Assembly: GCA_937952305.1 (NCBI GenBank) | Contig: CALFZO010000066.1 | Location: forward strand, 1-63,140 | Source: an uncultured Anaerolineales bacterium | GTDB taxonomy: Bacteria; Chloroflexota; Anaerolineae; Anaerolineales; UBA6663 | DNA length: 63,140 nucleotides | Reading direction: 5' to 3' | Shown: positions 1-7,691 of the stretch, one piece after another | Position numbering within the stretch: position 1 is the stretch's first letter | How the letters are laid out: every line of letters starts with the position of its first letter | Notes under the pieces: generated by a model | The model's input: the letters and a program-made list of their open reading frames with translations, nothing else | The model's database searches: none | What the model was told of the DNA's origin: nothing | Made by a program: the position numbers and the translations under genes

Positions 1-1
1 G

Positions 2-145
2 GCCTGGACGCAGGAGTTGCCCGCCACCCCCGCACCGGCGCCGCCTCCGCCGCCGGCCGACCCGCCCGCGCCGGCCGATCCGTTCGCGGCCTGGACGCAG
101 GAATTGCCGCCGAACCCGCCGCCCGCCCGCAATCAACCGCGATGA
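2..145 (+). CDS. C-terminal tail of a truncated protein, possibly a TatA/TatB-type subunit
   Basis: Only the last 47 residues are in the window. They are almost entirely Pro and Ala, with the heptamer AWTQELP appearing twice about 35 residues apart. The stop codon TGA (143-145) overlaps the tatC ATG (142-144) in the arrangement ATGA, so the two genes are probably translationally coupled. Long Pro-rich cytoplasmic tails directly upstream of tatC are common in TatA/TatB proteins of high-GC bacteria, so a Tat subunit is the likely identity. This is inferred from position and composition only, because no membrane helix is visible. Confidence 0.6.
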   Translation, partial: AWTQELPATPAPAPPPPPADPPAPADPFAAWTQELPPNPPPARNQPR

Positions 146-1149
146 AACTGCTTGGCCGCCTGCTCGCTGTCCCCTGGGGCTGGTTGAAGGCCCTCGGGCG
201 CCTCCTGCAGCGCCTGTTCCGGAGCGTGACCGCCCCGCTGCGTTGGGGCCAGCGCGCCGCCCGGTCCGCGCGCGCCTTCTTCACCGCCCCGCCCGAAGAC
301 GAGGCGGCGGCTGACAGCGGCCTGCCCACCGACGGCTCCTTCGTCGATTTGTTGGCCGGCGCCGTCGAACACATCGACGCGCTGCGCCGCCACCTGCTCC
401 GGGCCGTGATCGTCCTGGCGCTGACGACCACGCTGAGTTTCCTGTTCGCCGACCGCTTGATGGCGATCCTGGCCGTGCCGCTGGGCGACAACGCGCAGAC
501 CGAGTTGCTGGCGCTGACCCAGCTGCCGTGGGATCAGGCCGTGGCCCGCTTCTTCGCGCTGGGCGCCGCAGGCATCGCCAAGATGCAGGTCATCGAACCC
601 ACCGAGAGCGTGGGGGTCTTCATGCGCGTCTCGCTGCTGGCGGGCACCGCCTTCGCCATGCCGTACATTGTGCTGGAGGTGTTCCTGTTCGTGGCGCCGG
701 CCCTTTACCCGCGCAGCCGCGTGCGCCTGCTGCTGTCGCTGCCAGCCATCAGCCTGCTGTTCCTGGCCGGCCTGGCCTTCACCTACCTCATCATGCTGCC
801 GGCCGCCATCCCGTTCCTGCAGGACTTCATGGGTTTCCGCGCCGCCTGGCGGCCCACCGCCTACTTCGGCCTGGTCACCAACCTGATGTTCTGGATCGGC
901 GTGGCCTTTCAGATGCCGCTGATCATCTATGTCCTGGCCACGATCGGCCTGCTGCGCACGCAGCAACTGGTGTCCCAATGGCGGCTCGCCGTCGTCATCA
1001 TCGCCGTCATCGCGGCGGCCATCACGCCCACCACGGACCCTGTGAACATGGGGCTGGTGATGCTGCCGATGAGCCTGTTGTACGTCGTCAGCATCATCGG
1101 CGCCTGGTTCGCCGAGCGCGGCCGGGCGCTGCGCCACCGCGAGGCCTGA
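142..1149 (+). CDS. tatC: Sec-independent protein translocase subunit TatC
   Basis: TatC is the multi-spanning core of the twin-arginine translocase, which recognises RR signal peptides and exports folded proteins. The conserved core is visible: the H-x-x-x-L-R-x-H-L-type entry (EHIDALRRHLL) near residue 75, first helix to about 105, the EPTESVGVFMRVSL stretch, and the F-x-V-A-P-A-L-Y-P loop followed by further helices. At 335 residues it is longer than the usual ~250 because of a basic/acidic N-terminal extension of about 70 residues and an insertion after helix 1. It overlaps the preceding partial gene by four bases. A likely client, MsrP, is encoded at 47914-48897. Confidence 0.95.
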   Translation: MKLLGRLLAVPWGWLKALGRLLQRLFRSVTAPLRWGQRAARSARAFFTAPPEDEAAADSGLPTDGSFVDLLAGAVEHIDALRRHLLRAVIVLALTTTLSFLFADRLMAILAVPLGDNAQTELLALTQLPWDQAVARFFALGAAGIAKMQVIEPTESVGVFMRVSLLAGTAFAMPYIVLEVFLFVAPALYPRSRVRLLLSLPAISLLFLAGLAFTYLIMLPAAIPFLQDFMGFRAAWRPTAYFGLVTNLMFWIGVAFQMPLIIYVLATIGLLRTQQLVSQWRLAVVIIAVIAAAITPTTDPVNMGLVMLPMSLLYVVSIIGAWFAERGRALRHREA

Positions 1150-1153
1150 GACC

Positions 1154-1513
1154 ATGGACGAGCGCTTCATCCTGCACCTGATCCCGGCCCACGCCTACGC
1201 GGCGCTGGCCGCCGAGGCCCCGGTCGGCAACGCCTCCCTGGCGACGGAGGGTTTTCTGCATTGCACGCGCGGGCTGGCGTTGATGCTGGAGGTCGCCAAC
1301 CGCTTCTACCGGGCGGCGCCCGGCGACTTTCTGGTGCTGGTGATCGATCCGGACAAGGTGCGCGCCCCGGTGCGCTTCGAGCCGCCGACCTCCGGCGCCG
1401 ACCCGCTGGCCGGGCAATTGTTCCCGCACATCTACGGGCCGCTCAACCGGGACGCCATCGTCGCGGTGCGTTCGGCCCGGCGCGCGCCGGACGGGACCTT
1501 CCTGGAAGTCTGA
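1154..1513 (+). CDS. DUF952 family protein
   Basis: This small cytosolic protein of 119 residues begins four bases after tatC, so it is probably co-transcribed with it. It shows the DUF952 pattern: an N-terminal ILHLIP-type strand, an EGFLHCT motif near residue 35 and a FPHIYGPLN motif near residue 95. DUF952 proteins have a fold related to glutathione-S-transferase-like or ADP-ribosylating folds, but no reaction is established for most of them. I assign the family with good confidence and no function. Confidence 0.85.
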   Translation: MDERFILHLIPAHAYAALAAEAPVGNASLATEGFLHCTRGLALMLEVANRFYRAAPGDFLVLVIDPDKVRAPVRFEPPTSGADPLAGQLFPHIYGPLNRDAIVAVRSARRAPDGTFLEV

Positions 1514-1604
1514 TAGGAATTGGGTGTGACCAAATCTGGTTGAGGCGACACAGCAACCGGCGGTGGCCGGCTCGCACACCGGGTATGCCGCTCCGTCGGT
1601 GTTT

Positions 1605-1672
1605 GGATCACCCCGGCTTCCGCCGGGGTCCAGGCCCGGCGCAATTGCCTGGATTCAGGCCTTCGCCGGGAC
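1605..1672. repeat. REP-like palindromic intergenic element
   Basis: Two degenerate copies of a GGnCTTCGCCGGGA-type palindrome lie in the 290-bp gap after the DUF952 gene. The first forms a perfect 7-bp hairpin (CCCCGGC at 1611-1617, GCCGGGG at 1622-1628, TTCC loop). CCCGGCG at 1635-1641 can pair with CGCCGGG at 1664-1670, and CCAGGC/GCCTGG pair within that loop. No T-run follows, so a Rho-independent terminator is less likely than an interspersed extragenic palindrome. The rest of the gap (1514-1604, 1673-1803) shows nothing recognisable except the ribosome binding site of the next gene. Confidence 0.45.
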
Positions 1673-1803
1673 GCCCTCAACCTATTGACCGGATGAACCA
1701 CTTAGAGCTGTGCGGCCGGCGGATTCGCATAGCCTAAGCGCCCTTGACCGGGCGTGGGATGGTGAGGGCGCAGCCCTTGTTGGCTACGCGCAAGGAGGCG
1801 GGG

Positions 1804-2256
1804 ATGGCGGGGAAATTCTACGAAGACCTGGCCGTCGGCGATAAATTCCGGCATGCCACCGGCCGGACCGTGACCGAGATGGACAACGTCCTGTTCTCGG
1901 CGCTGACGTTCAACACCCAGCCGCTCCACATCAACGAGGACTTTGCGGCCCAGACTCAGTTCGGCCGCCGCATCGTCAACGGGCTCTTCACCCTGGCCCT
2001 GGTGGTCGGCCTGAGCGTGAGCGAGCTGACCGAGGGCACCATCGTCGCCAACCTGGGCTACGAGAAGGTGGCGCACCCGCAGCCGGTCTACCACGGCGAC
2101 ACCGTGTACGCCGAGACCGAGGTGTTGGAAAAGCGCCCGTCCGCGTCGAAGCCGGACCGCGGCCTGGTGCGCCTCAAGCAAATCGGGCGCAACCAGAACG
2201 GCGCGGTGGTGGTGGAGTTGGAACGGACAGTGCTGTTTTTGAAGCGCGGCCCATAG
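1804..2256 (+). CDS. MaoC-like hot-dog hydratase/dehydratase
   Basis: This is a 150-residue single hot-dog protein of the MaoC family, predicted to hydrate or dehydrate an acyl-CoA. The hydratase motif usually written DxNPLH reads NTQPLH near residue 41, so the general-base Asp is replaced by Asn. From memory this is a variant of the branch paired with CitE-like lyases rather than a loss of function. GRRIVNG and a PVYHGDT strand are also present. I start at ATG 1804 because AAGGAGG lies just upstream; an upstream in-frame start at 1744 would add residues that do not look like the family. The CitE-like gene follows after 21 bp, so an operon acting on itaconyl-, mesaconyl- or methylmalyl-CoA-type substrates is plausible. 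Confidence 0.85.
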   Translation: MAGKFYEDLAVGDKFRHATGRTVTEMDNVLFSALTFNTQPLHINEDFAAQTQFGRRIVNGLFTLALVVGLSVSELTEGTIVANLGYEKVAHPQPVYHGDTVYAETEVLEKRPSASKPDRGLVRLKQIGRNQNGAVVVELERTVLFLKRGP

Positions 2257-2277
2257 GATCACTGGGAGATAAGCCCC

Positions 2278-3150
2278 ATGCGAGTGCGACGAGCGTTGCT
2301 GTTCGTGCCCGGCGACAGCCGGCGCAAGATCGAGAAGGCCGCGACGTTGGGCGCGGACTGTGTCTGCCTGGACATGGAAGATGGCGTCGCCCTCAACCGC
2401 AAGGCGGAGGCGCGCGCCGCCATCCCGGCCGCCCTGGCGGAGCTGGATTTCGGCCGCAGCGAAAAACTGGTGCGGATCAACCGGCTCGGCTCAGGTTTTG
2501 AACAGGCGGACTTCGACGAGACCATCGCCGGCCGCCCGGACGGCGTGGTCATCTCCAAGGTCGAGAGCAGCACGGCCATCCAGTGGCTGGACGAGCAGAT
2601 CACGGCGGCCGAGCAGCGCCACGGCTGGCCGCGCGGCGGCATCGCCCTCCTGGCCATGATCGAGACCGCGCGCGGCATCGTCCAGCTGCCCGCCATCGCC
2701 AGCGCCTCCCGCCGGCTGTCCGCCCTGATCTTCGGCGCCGAAGACCTGGCCGGCGATATCGGCGCGACACGCACGCGCGCCGGCTGGGAGGTCTTCTACG
2801 CCCGCTCAGCCGTGGTGACGCATGCCGCCGCCTATGGCCTGCAGGCCCTGGACATGGTCTACGTGGATTATCGCGACACGGCTGGTTTGATCAGCGAGGC
2901 GCGCCAGGCCGCGGAGATGGGCTACGTAGGCAAGCAGGTGATCCACCCGGACCAGGTGGCGCCGGTGCACGCGGCCTTCACGCCGGACGAGGCCGCCATC
3001 GCCTACGCCCAGCGCGTGGTGGCGGCCTTCGAAGCCCAGCAGGCTTCCGGCCGGGGCGCCTTCGCCCTGGACGGCAAAATGGCGGACATGCCGATCCTGC
3101 GCGCGGCCGAACAGGTGCTGGCCAAAGCGCACGCCGCCGGCAAGCTCTAA
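2278..3150 (+). CDS. HpcH/HpaI aldolase family CoA ester lyase (CitE-like)
   Basis: This 290-residue TIM-barrel lyase is of the citrate lyase beta / malyl-CoA lyase family, which cleaves beta-hydroxyacyl-CoA to acetyl-CoA and an oxoacid. Family marks are the N-terminal LLFVPGDSRRKIEKA, the acidic metal site in DMEDGVA, R-I-N-R (substrate Arg), the metal Glu in MIETARGI, FGAEDLAGDIGATR, and G-K-Q-V-I-H-P-D-Q near residue 222. No alpha or gamma citrate lyase genes are nearby, so this is not part of a citrate lyase complex. Pairing with the MaoC gene recalls citramalyl-CoA lyase with itaconyl-CoA hydratase, or malyl-CoA lyase. The sequence alone does not choose between these substrates. Confidence 0.9.
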   Translation: MRVRRALLFVPGDSRRKIEKAATLGADCVCLDMEDGVALNRKAEARAAIPAALAELDFGRSEKLVRINRLGSGFEQADFDETIAGRPDGVVISKVESSTAIQWLDEQITAAEQRHGWPRGGIALLAMIETARGIVQLPAIASASRRLSALIFGAEDLAGDIGATRTRAGWEVFYARSAVVTHAAAYGLQALDMVYVDYRDTAGLISEARQAAEMGYVGKQVIHPDQVAPVHAAFTPDEAAIAYAQRVVAAFEAQQASGRGAFALDGKMADMPILRAAEQVLAKAHAAGKL

Positions 3151-3157
3151 CGCCTGG

Positions 3158-3448
3158 TCAGGCCACGCCCTCGATCACGACCATGCGTGACCGGGCGGCC
3201 TGGTGGCGCAGCGCCTTGGCGTCGCGATACTCGGGCGAGTCCCACCAGGCCTGGGCGCGCTCGACACTCTCGAACTGCAGGATCACCAGGCGCTCGGGCT
3301 GCCAATCGCCCTCGAGCGTCACGGTGCGCCCCCCGCGCGCCACATAGTGTCCGCCATACGCGGCTACGGCCGCCGGCGCGAGTTGCTTGTAGGTGGCATA
3401 GGTCGCGGGGTCGGTGACACTGATATCCACAATCACGTAAGCCGTCAT
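3158..3448 (-). CDS. DUF1330 family protein
   Basis: This is a 96-residue ferredoxin-like-fold (dimeric alpha/beta barrel) protein. It has the DUF1330 pattern TAYVIVDISVTDPATYATYK at the start, a GG..VARGG segment, LVILQFESVERAQAWWDSPEY in the middle and a short MVVIEG end. GAGGAGAGG precedes the ATG on the minus strand. It converges with the citE-like gene, leaving only seven bases between the stops. Members resemble antibiotic-biosynthesis monooxygenases, but no activity is established. Confidence 0.9.
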   Translation of the reverse strand: MTAYVIVDISVTDPATYATYKQLAPAAVAAYGGHYVARGGRTVTLEGDWQPERLVILQFESVERAQAWWDSPEYRDAKALRHQAARSRMVVIEGVA

Positions 3449-3497
3449 CGCTGCCTCTCCTCGGAACGGCGCCCGCCGGCAGTGCGGCGCGGCCGGG

Positions 3498-4460
3498 CTA
3501 GTTTGCGCGCGGCGCGGGCTCGGCCCAAGCGGGCTCGGCCGACCGCTCGCGCCAGGCTTCCCATTGCACCAACAGCACCGCGCCCAGGATCAGGGCGGCG
3601 CCCAGCCATTGCACCGGACTCATGTGCTCGCCCAGGACCGGGATCGCGATCAGGGCTGTGAGCACGGGCTCCAGGGACGCGATCAGGCTGGCGACGCCGG
3701 CCGGCAGATCGCGCAGGCTGCGCGTGTACAAACCGAAACCCAGCAGGGTCGGGCCCAGGGCCAGGACCCCCAGCGTCAGCCAGCCGTCCCAGGCCGGGCC
3801 GAGGCTGAACAGGGCCGCCACCGGGGAGCCGGGCGTCAGGAACGGCAGTGATTGCAGGATGAGCAAGGCCCCGGCCGCAAACAGGAAGCCGTAGGTCGTC
3901 ACCGTCCAGGCGCTGTCGAAGCGCCCGGCGCTCCAGCGTCCGGCCAGGTTGTAGAAAGCGAAGGCCGCGCCCGTCGCCAGGCCGAGCAAGACCCCGAGCG
4001 GGTTGACGCGCCAGACCTGCGGGTCATACGCCCCGGCCACCAGCGCACACCCGGCCAGGCTGACGGCCACGGCCACGAGCTTGGGCGCGGTCAGCGCCTC
4101 ACCCAGCGCCAGCCGAGCGAGCAGCACCGTGAAGGCCGGCGAACTGTACGCCAGCACCGTGGCGACGGCGGCGCCATTGAGCTGGACGCTGAACGTCCAG
4201 CAGGCGTTGAAGACGGCCATCCCGACAAAACCGTACACCAGGAAGAACGGAATATCGGAGCGCCGCAGGCGCAGCGCCGCCGGCCGGAAGACGGCCAGCA
4301 GCCCGGCCAGGCCGACGCCGGTGAACAAGTCGCGCCAGAAGGCCAGCGTGAGCGGCGCGATGGTGTGATGGATGAGCAGCCAGCTGATGAAGATGCCGGT
4401 GAAGGCCCAGGCCGTGGTGCCGGCCAGGGCAATCAGGCTGCCGCGCAGACGCGGGGACAT
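3498..4460 (-). CDS. EamA/DMT-superfamily transporter
   Basis: This 320-residue protein has about ten predicted helices arranged as two EamA repeats. The first begins with a GTTAWAFTGIFISWLL helix and the second with a PLGVLLGLATGAAFAFYNL helix. Each repeat ends in a SLEPVLTALIA/YSSPAFTVLLARLALGE-type segment typical of the family. Such proteins export amino acids, metabolites or drugs across the cytoplasmic membrane; the substrate cannot be told. The start codon has no strong ribosome binding site. The gene lies 23 bp downstream of ettA on the same strand, so read-through transcription is possible. Confidence 0.9.
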   Translation of the reverse strand: MSPRLRGSLIALAGTTAWAFTGIFISWLLIHHTIAPLTLAFWRDLFTGVGLAGLLAVFRPAALRLRRSDIPFFLVYGFVGMAVFNACWTFSVQLNGAAVATVLAYSSPAFTVLLARLALGEALTAPKLVAVAVSLAGCALVAGAYDPQVWRVNPLGVLLGLATGAAFAFYNLAGRWSAGRFDSAWTVTTYGFLFAAGALLILQSLPFLTPGSPVAALFSLGPAWDGWLTLGVLALGPTLLGFGLYTRSLRDLPAGVASLIASLEPVLTALIAIPVLGEHMSPVQWLGAALILGAVLLVQWEAWRERSAEPAWAEPAPRAN

Positions 4461-4483
4461 AGGCGGTAACGTGGGACTCCAAC

Positions 4484-6154
4484 TCAGCGCGTGAGCTTGC
4501 GATAGGTGATGCGGTGCGGGCGGTCGGCGTCGACGCCCAGGCGCTTGCGCCGTTCGGCCTCGTAATCCGACCAGTTGCCGTAGTGAAAGTGGATCTGGCT
4601 GTCGCCCTCAAAGGCCAGGATGTGCGTGGCGATCCGGTCCAGGAACCAGCGGTCGTGGCTGACCACGATCGCGCAGCCCGCGAACTCCTCCAGCGCCTCC
4701 TCGAGCGCGCGCAGGGTGTTGACGTCCAGGTCGTTGGTGGGCTCGTCCAGCATCAGGACGTTGCAGCCCTCCTTGAGCATCTTGGCCAGCAGCACGCGGT
4801 TGCGCTCGCCGCCGGAGAGCACGCCCACCTTCTTCTGCTGGTCGGCGCCCAGGAAGTTGAAGGAGGCCACATAGCCGCGCGAGTTGACCTTGCGCGGACC
4901 GAGCACCACCGTCTCGGCGCCGCCCGTGATCTCCTCCCACACGTTTTTATCCGCGGCCAGCGAGTCGCGCAGCTGCTCGACGTAGGCCAACTTCACGGTC
5001 TGGCCGACCGTGACCGCGCCGGCATCGGGCTGCTCCAGGCCCGCTATCAGCTTGAGCAGCGTGCTCTTGCCGGCGCCGTTCGGGCCGATCACGCCCACCA
5101 GGCTGCCCGGCGGCAGGCTCAGGTCCAGGTTCTCCAGCAGCAGCCGGTCGCCGAAGGCCTTGGTCACGCCCTTGAACTCGACGACCACATCGCCCAGACG
5201 CGGGCCGGGCGGGATGTAAATCTCCAGGTTCTCGCGGCGCGCCTCGCTCTCCTGGTCCAGCAGCTTTTCGTAGGCCGTGACGCGCGCCTTGCCCTTGGCC
5301 TGGCGCGCCTTGGGCGACATGCGGATCCAGTCCAGCTCGCGCTCCAGGGTCTTCTGGCGCCGCGCGTCGGTCTTCTCCTCCAGCGCCAGCCGCTGCTGCT
5401 TCTGCTCCAGCCAGGACGAGTAGTTGCCCTTCCACGGGATGCCGTGGCCGCGGTCTAGCTCCAGGATCCAGCCGGCGACGTTATCCAGAAAATAGCGGTC
5501 GTGGGTGACGGCGATGACGGTGCCGGCGTAATCGCGCAGGTGCTTCTCCAGCCAGGCCACGGACTCGGCGTCGAGGTGGTTGGTGGGCTCATCCAGCAGC
5601 AGGATATCGGGTTCGGTCAGCAGCAGCCGGCACAAGGCCACGCGGCGGCGCTCGCCGCCGGAGAGCACCTGGATGGGGGTGTCGGGCGGCGGACAGCGCA
5701 AGGCGTCCATGGCCAACTCCAGGCGGCTGTCCAGATTCCAGGCGTCGTGCTTGTCCAGGTATTCCTGCAGCCGGCCCTGCGCCTCGATCAGGGCGTCGTA
5801 GTCCGCGTCCGGCTCGGCGAACTTGGCGCTGACCGCGTCGAACTGCTGGAGCGCGTCCACGATCGGCTGAACGGCCTCCTCCACCACCTGGCGCACGGTC
5901 TTGTCCAGATCGAGCTGCGGCTCCTGCTCCAGCAGGCCGCGCGTGTAGCCTTTGGAGAGCTGGGTCTCGCCCAGGTAGTCGTTGTCGACGCCGGCCATGA
6001 TGCGCAGCAGCGTGCTCTTGCCGGCGCCGTTCAGGCCGAGCACGCCGATCTTGGCGCCGTAATAAAAGCCCAGCGAGATGTCGCGGATGACCTCGCGGTT
6101 GGGCGGAAAGATGCGCTTGACGCGCACCATCGAGTAGATGACTTGGTCGGTCAT
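4484..6154 (-). CDS. ettA: Energy-dependent translational throttle protein EttA (ABC-F)
   Basis: EttA is a soluble ABC-F ATPase that binds the ribosomal E site and gates entry into elongation according to energy status. Both ABC domains are intact: Walker A GLNGAGKST near residue 40 and GPNGAGKST near 355, signatures LSGGERRRV and LSGGERNRV, and two LLLDEPTNHL/LMLDEPTNDL Walker B motifs. The arm and linker regions between them (DWIRMSPKARQAKGKARV) and the C-terminal HRITYRKLTR are characteristic of EttA rather than Uup or resistance ABC-F proteins. The length of 556 residues is normal. GGGGAG precedes the ATG. Confidence 0.96.
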   Translation of the reverse strand: MTDQVIYSMVRVKRIFPPNREVIRDISLGFYYGAKIGVLGLNGAGKSTLLRIMAGVDNDYLGETQLSKGYTRGLLEQEPQLDLDKTVRQVVEEAVQPIVDALQQFDAVSAKFAEPDADYDALIEAQGRLQEYLDKHDAWNLDSRLELAMDALRCPPPDTPIQVLSGGERRRVALCRLLLTEPDILLLDEPTNHLDAESVAWLEKHLRDYAGTVIAVTHDRYFLDNVAGWILELDRGHGIPWKGNYSSWLEQKQQRLALEEKTDARRQKTLERELDWIRMSPKARQAKGKARVTAYEKLLDQESEARRENLEIYIPPGPRLGDVVVEFKGVTKAFGDRLLLENLDLSLPPGSLVGVIGPNGAGKSTLLKLIAGLEQPDAGAVTVGQTVKLAYVEQLRDSLAADKNVWEEITGGAETVVLGPRKVNSRGYVASFNFLGADQQKKVGVLSGGERNRVLLAKMLKEGCNVLMLDEPTNDLDVNTLRALEEALEEFAGCAIVVSHDRWFLDRIATHILAFEGDSQIHFHYGNWSDYEAERRKRLGVDADRPHRITYRKLTR

Positions 6155-6232
6155 AAGGCTCCCCGAAAGAGATCGGCGTTAGCAGTCGCGCGGTTCGGCC
6201 TTGCAGTACGCCCGCGGGGCCGCCTGCCGCGC

Positions 6233-6685
6233 TCAGTTGTCGACAAAGCCGGCGTCCCAGGTCCGGGCCGGGTCATGGTTGCGCAGGTCGATGCCGAAAT
6301 CGGCGGCCGCCTTGAGCGCCAGCAGGACAGAGACCCAGCCGGCCGTCACCTCGGCCCGGTCGGCCTCCGGCACAGCGGCGTCCGTCAGCGTCAGGTCGGT
6401 CCCGCCGGCGCCATCGGCGACCAACTCAAAGGTCGTGCGGCTGCCGCCGTAGTACTCGACGCTGAAACGGCGGGGCGGCTGCTGCTCCAGAATCCAGCCG
6501 CGCCAGATCTGGCCGCCGGGAAAAACAAAGTCGATGGCGCCGTCACGCTCGCCGGCCGACTCCGCCCAGAAGCGCGCGCGCCCGGCCTCCGTCGCCAGCA
6601 GCGCGTACACGCGCTCCGGGGGCGTCTGCAGATGCAGCCGCCAGCGGATCACGCCCGGCTCTGGCTGAAAGCCATCCATCGGCAT
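6233..6685 (-). CDS. SRPBCC (AHSA1/START-like) domain protein
   Basis: This 150-residue single-domain protein has the AHSA1-type opening (W-R-L-H-L-QTPPERVYALLATEAGRARFWAES), an IWRGWILEQQPPRRFSVEYYGGSRTTFEL strand pair, and a C-terminal helix beginning EVTAGWVSVLLALKAAADFG. This fold binds hydrophobic ligands or acts as an Hsp90 co-chaperone-like module; no specific partner is evident. Its ATG overlaps the stop codon of the upstream gene by one base (TGATG), so the two are translationally coupled. A second Met at residue 3 is an alternative start. Confidence 0.85.
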   Translation of the reverse strand: MPMDGFQPEPGVIRWRLHLQTPPERVYALLATEAGRARFWAESAGERDGAIDFVFPGGQIWRGWILEQQPPRRFSVEYYGGSRTTFELVADGAGGTDLTLTDAAVPEADRAEVTAGWVSVLLALKAAADFGIDLRNHDPARTWDAGFVDN

Positions 6686-7599
6686 CAGCGCGCGCTGATG
6701 AAGACCAGCTCTTCCGGGCGCCGGGTCAGCGCCACGCGCTCACCCTGCACGCGCACCAACTGTCCAAAATCCAGGAAGTCGATCTCGCGCACGTCCAGGA
6801 CGGCCTCTGGCTTCGCGGCGCTCAGCCAGGCCGGGAAGTCCGCCAGCGCGGCGCCCGGCTGCTGCGCGCGGTACTCCACCAGGCGCCGGAACAGCTTTGG
6901 GAAGATCACGCCGTGGGTTTCCAGGTCGGCTGGCGTGGCCGCCGGCGCGCCCTTGGTCGTCAGGTCACGGCGCCACACGCCCAGTTTGGCGCCGCGGGCG
7001 CGTTGCACGGCGGCCGTCAGGGCGCGGCGCGCGTCCAGCGGCAGGCCATCATAGAACATCGGGTAGGTCTGGCCGGCCAGCGTCACCCGGTAGTTCAGGC
7101 TGCGTTTCACCAGGGCCGTCGCCAGCGGCACTTCCGTGCCGTCGGCGGCCGGGGGCGCCCCGGCAAAAGCAAACGCCACGGGCCGCCCGTTCACTTCCAG
7201 CGTGCGGGCCAGGATGAAACCGGGCGCCGCATCGCGGGCCACCGGCGGCTGCACGCGCGTGTTGGCCGGCGGCGCATAGGGCACCGGGTTCAGGCCGAGC
7301 AGGCCGGTCAGCGTGTCGCGGGCCTGATCCGCCAGCGGGCGCGGCTGGCGCGTCTCGCGCGAGCCCTTCACCGGGACCTGGTAGTGCAGCTCGAGGGCGT
7401 CGATGCCCTCCAGGCGCAGTTGCAGCGACCCGATCGCCGTCAGGCTGTAGGTGTTCCGCAAACGGCGCAGGCGCTCTAACAGGGCCGGGTTGGCCGGCCG
7501 GAAATGGATCGAATCACCGTCCGGCTCGAAGCCCGTCACGCGGCCGGAGGCCAGGCGATTGGTCAGATGATAGGTGCCCTGGATCACGATGAAGTTCAT
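6685..7599 (-). CDS. Staphylococcal-nuclease-like protein of uncertain activity
   Basis: This 304-residue protein has no signal peptide. The middle and C-terminal halves contain an SNase-fold pattern: VNGRPVAFAFAG, then VPLATALVKRSLNYRVTLAGQTYPMFYDGLP, then LTAAVQRARGAKLGVWRRD. The last resembles the AR....GLW..D strand-helix end of thermonuclease-like domains. The classical catalytic Arg/Asp/Glu set is not obvious, so it may be a non-catalytic or divergent member. The first 100 residues match nothing I recognise. GGAGGG precedes the ATG, and a TATAAT -10 box lies about 30 bp upstream on the minus strand. Confidence 0.6.
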   Translation of the reverse strand: MNFIVIQGTYHLTNRLASGRVTGFEPDGDSIHFRPANPALLERLRRLRNTYSLTAIGSLQLRLEGIDALELHYQVPVKGSRETRQPRPLADQARDTLTGLLGLNPVPYAPPANTRVQPPVARDAAPGFILARTLEVNGRPVAFAFAGAPPAADGTEVPLATALVKRSLNYRVTLAGQTYPMFYDGLPLDARRALTAAVQRARGAKLGVWRRDLTTKGAPAATPADLETHGVIFPKLFRRLVEYRAQQPGAALADFPAWLSAAKPEAVLDVREIDFLDFGQLVRVQGERVALTRRPEELVFISAR

Positions 7600-7628
7600 G
7601 GTCCCTCCGGCTTTGGCGGCGCGGAAGG

Positions 7629-7679
7629 ATTATAGCTGACCTTGTGAACGAGCCCGAGCGGCGCCGCGCTGTGTATACT
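7629..7679. promoter_or_regulatory. Divergent promoter region of the SNase-like and MFS genes
   Basis: Two -10 boxes face apart. TATAAT on the minus strand (7634 to 7629) serves the SNase-like gene with a leader of about 25-30 nt. TATACT on the plus strand (7674-7679) serves the MFS gene, whose ATG at 7692 lies only 13 bases beyond the box, so its transcript would be leaderless or nearly so. No convincing -35 element is visible for either. Confidence 0.5.
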
Positions 7680-7691
7680 TGGCCTTCGGCT

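Noticed and set aside
133..1170. 345-codon open frame opposite tatC, and other long antisense frames such as those opposite CpaF, GH65 and the chemoreceptor
   Set aside because: High GC content with strong third-position bias opens antisense frames; the translations are His/Gln/Arg/Gly-rich with no domain and no ribosome binding site.
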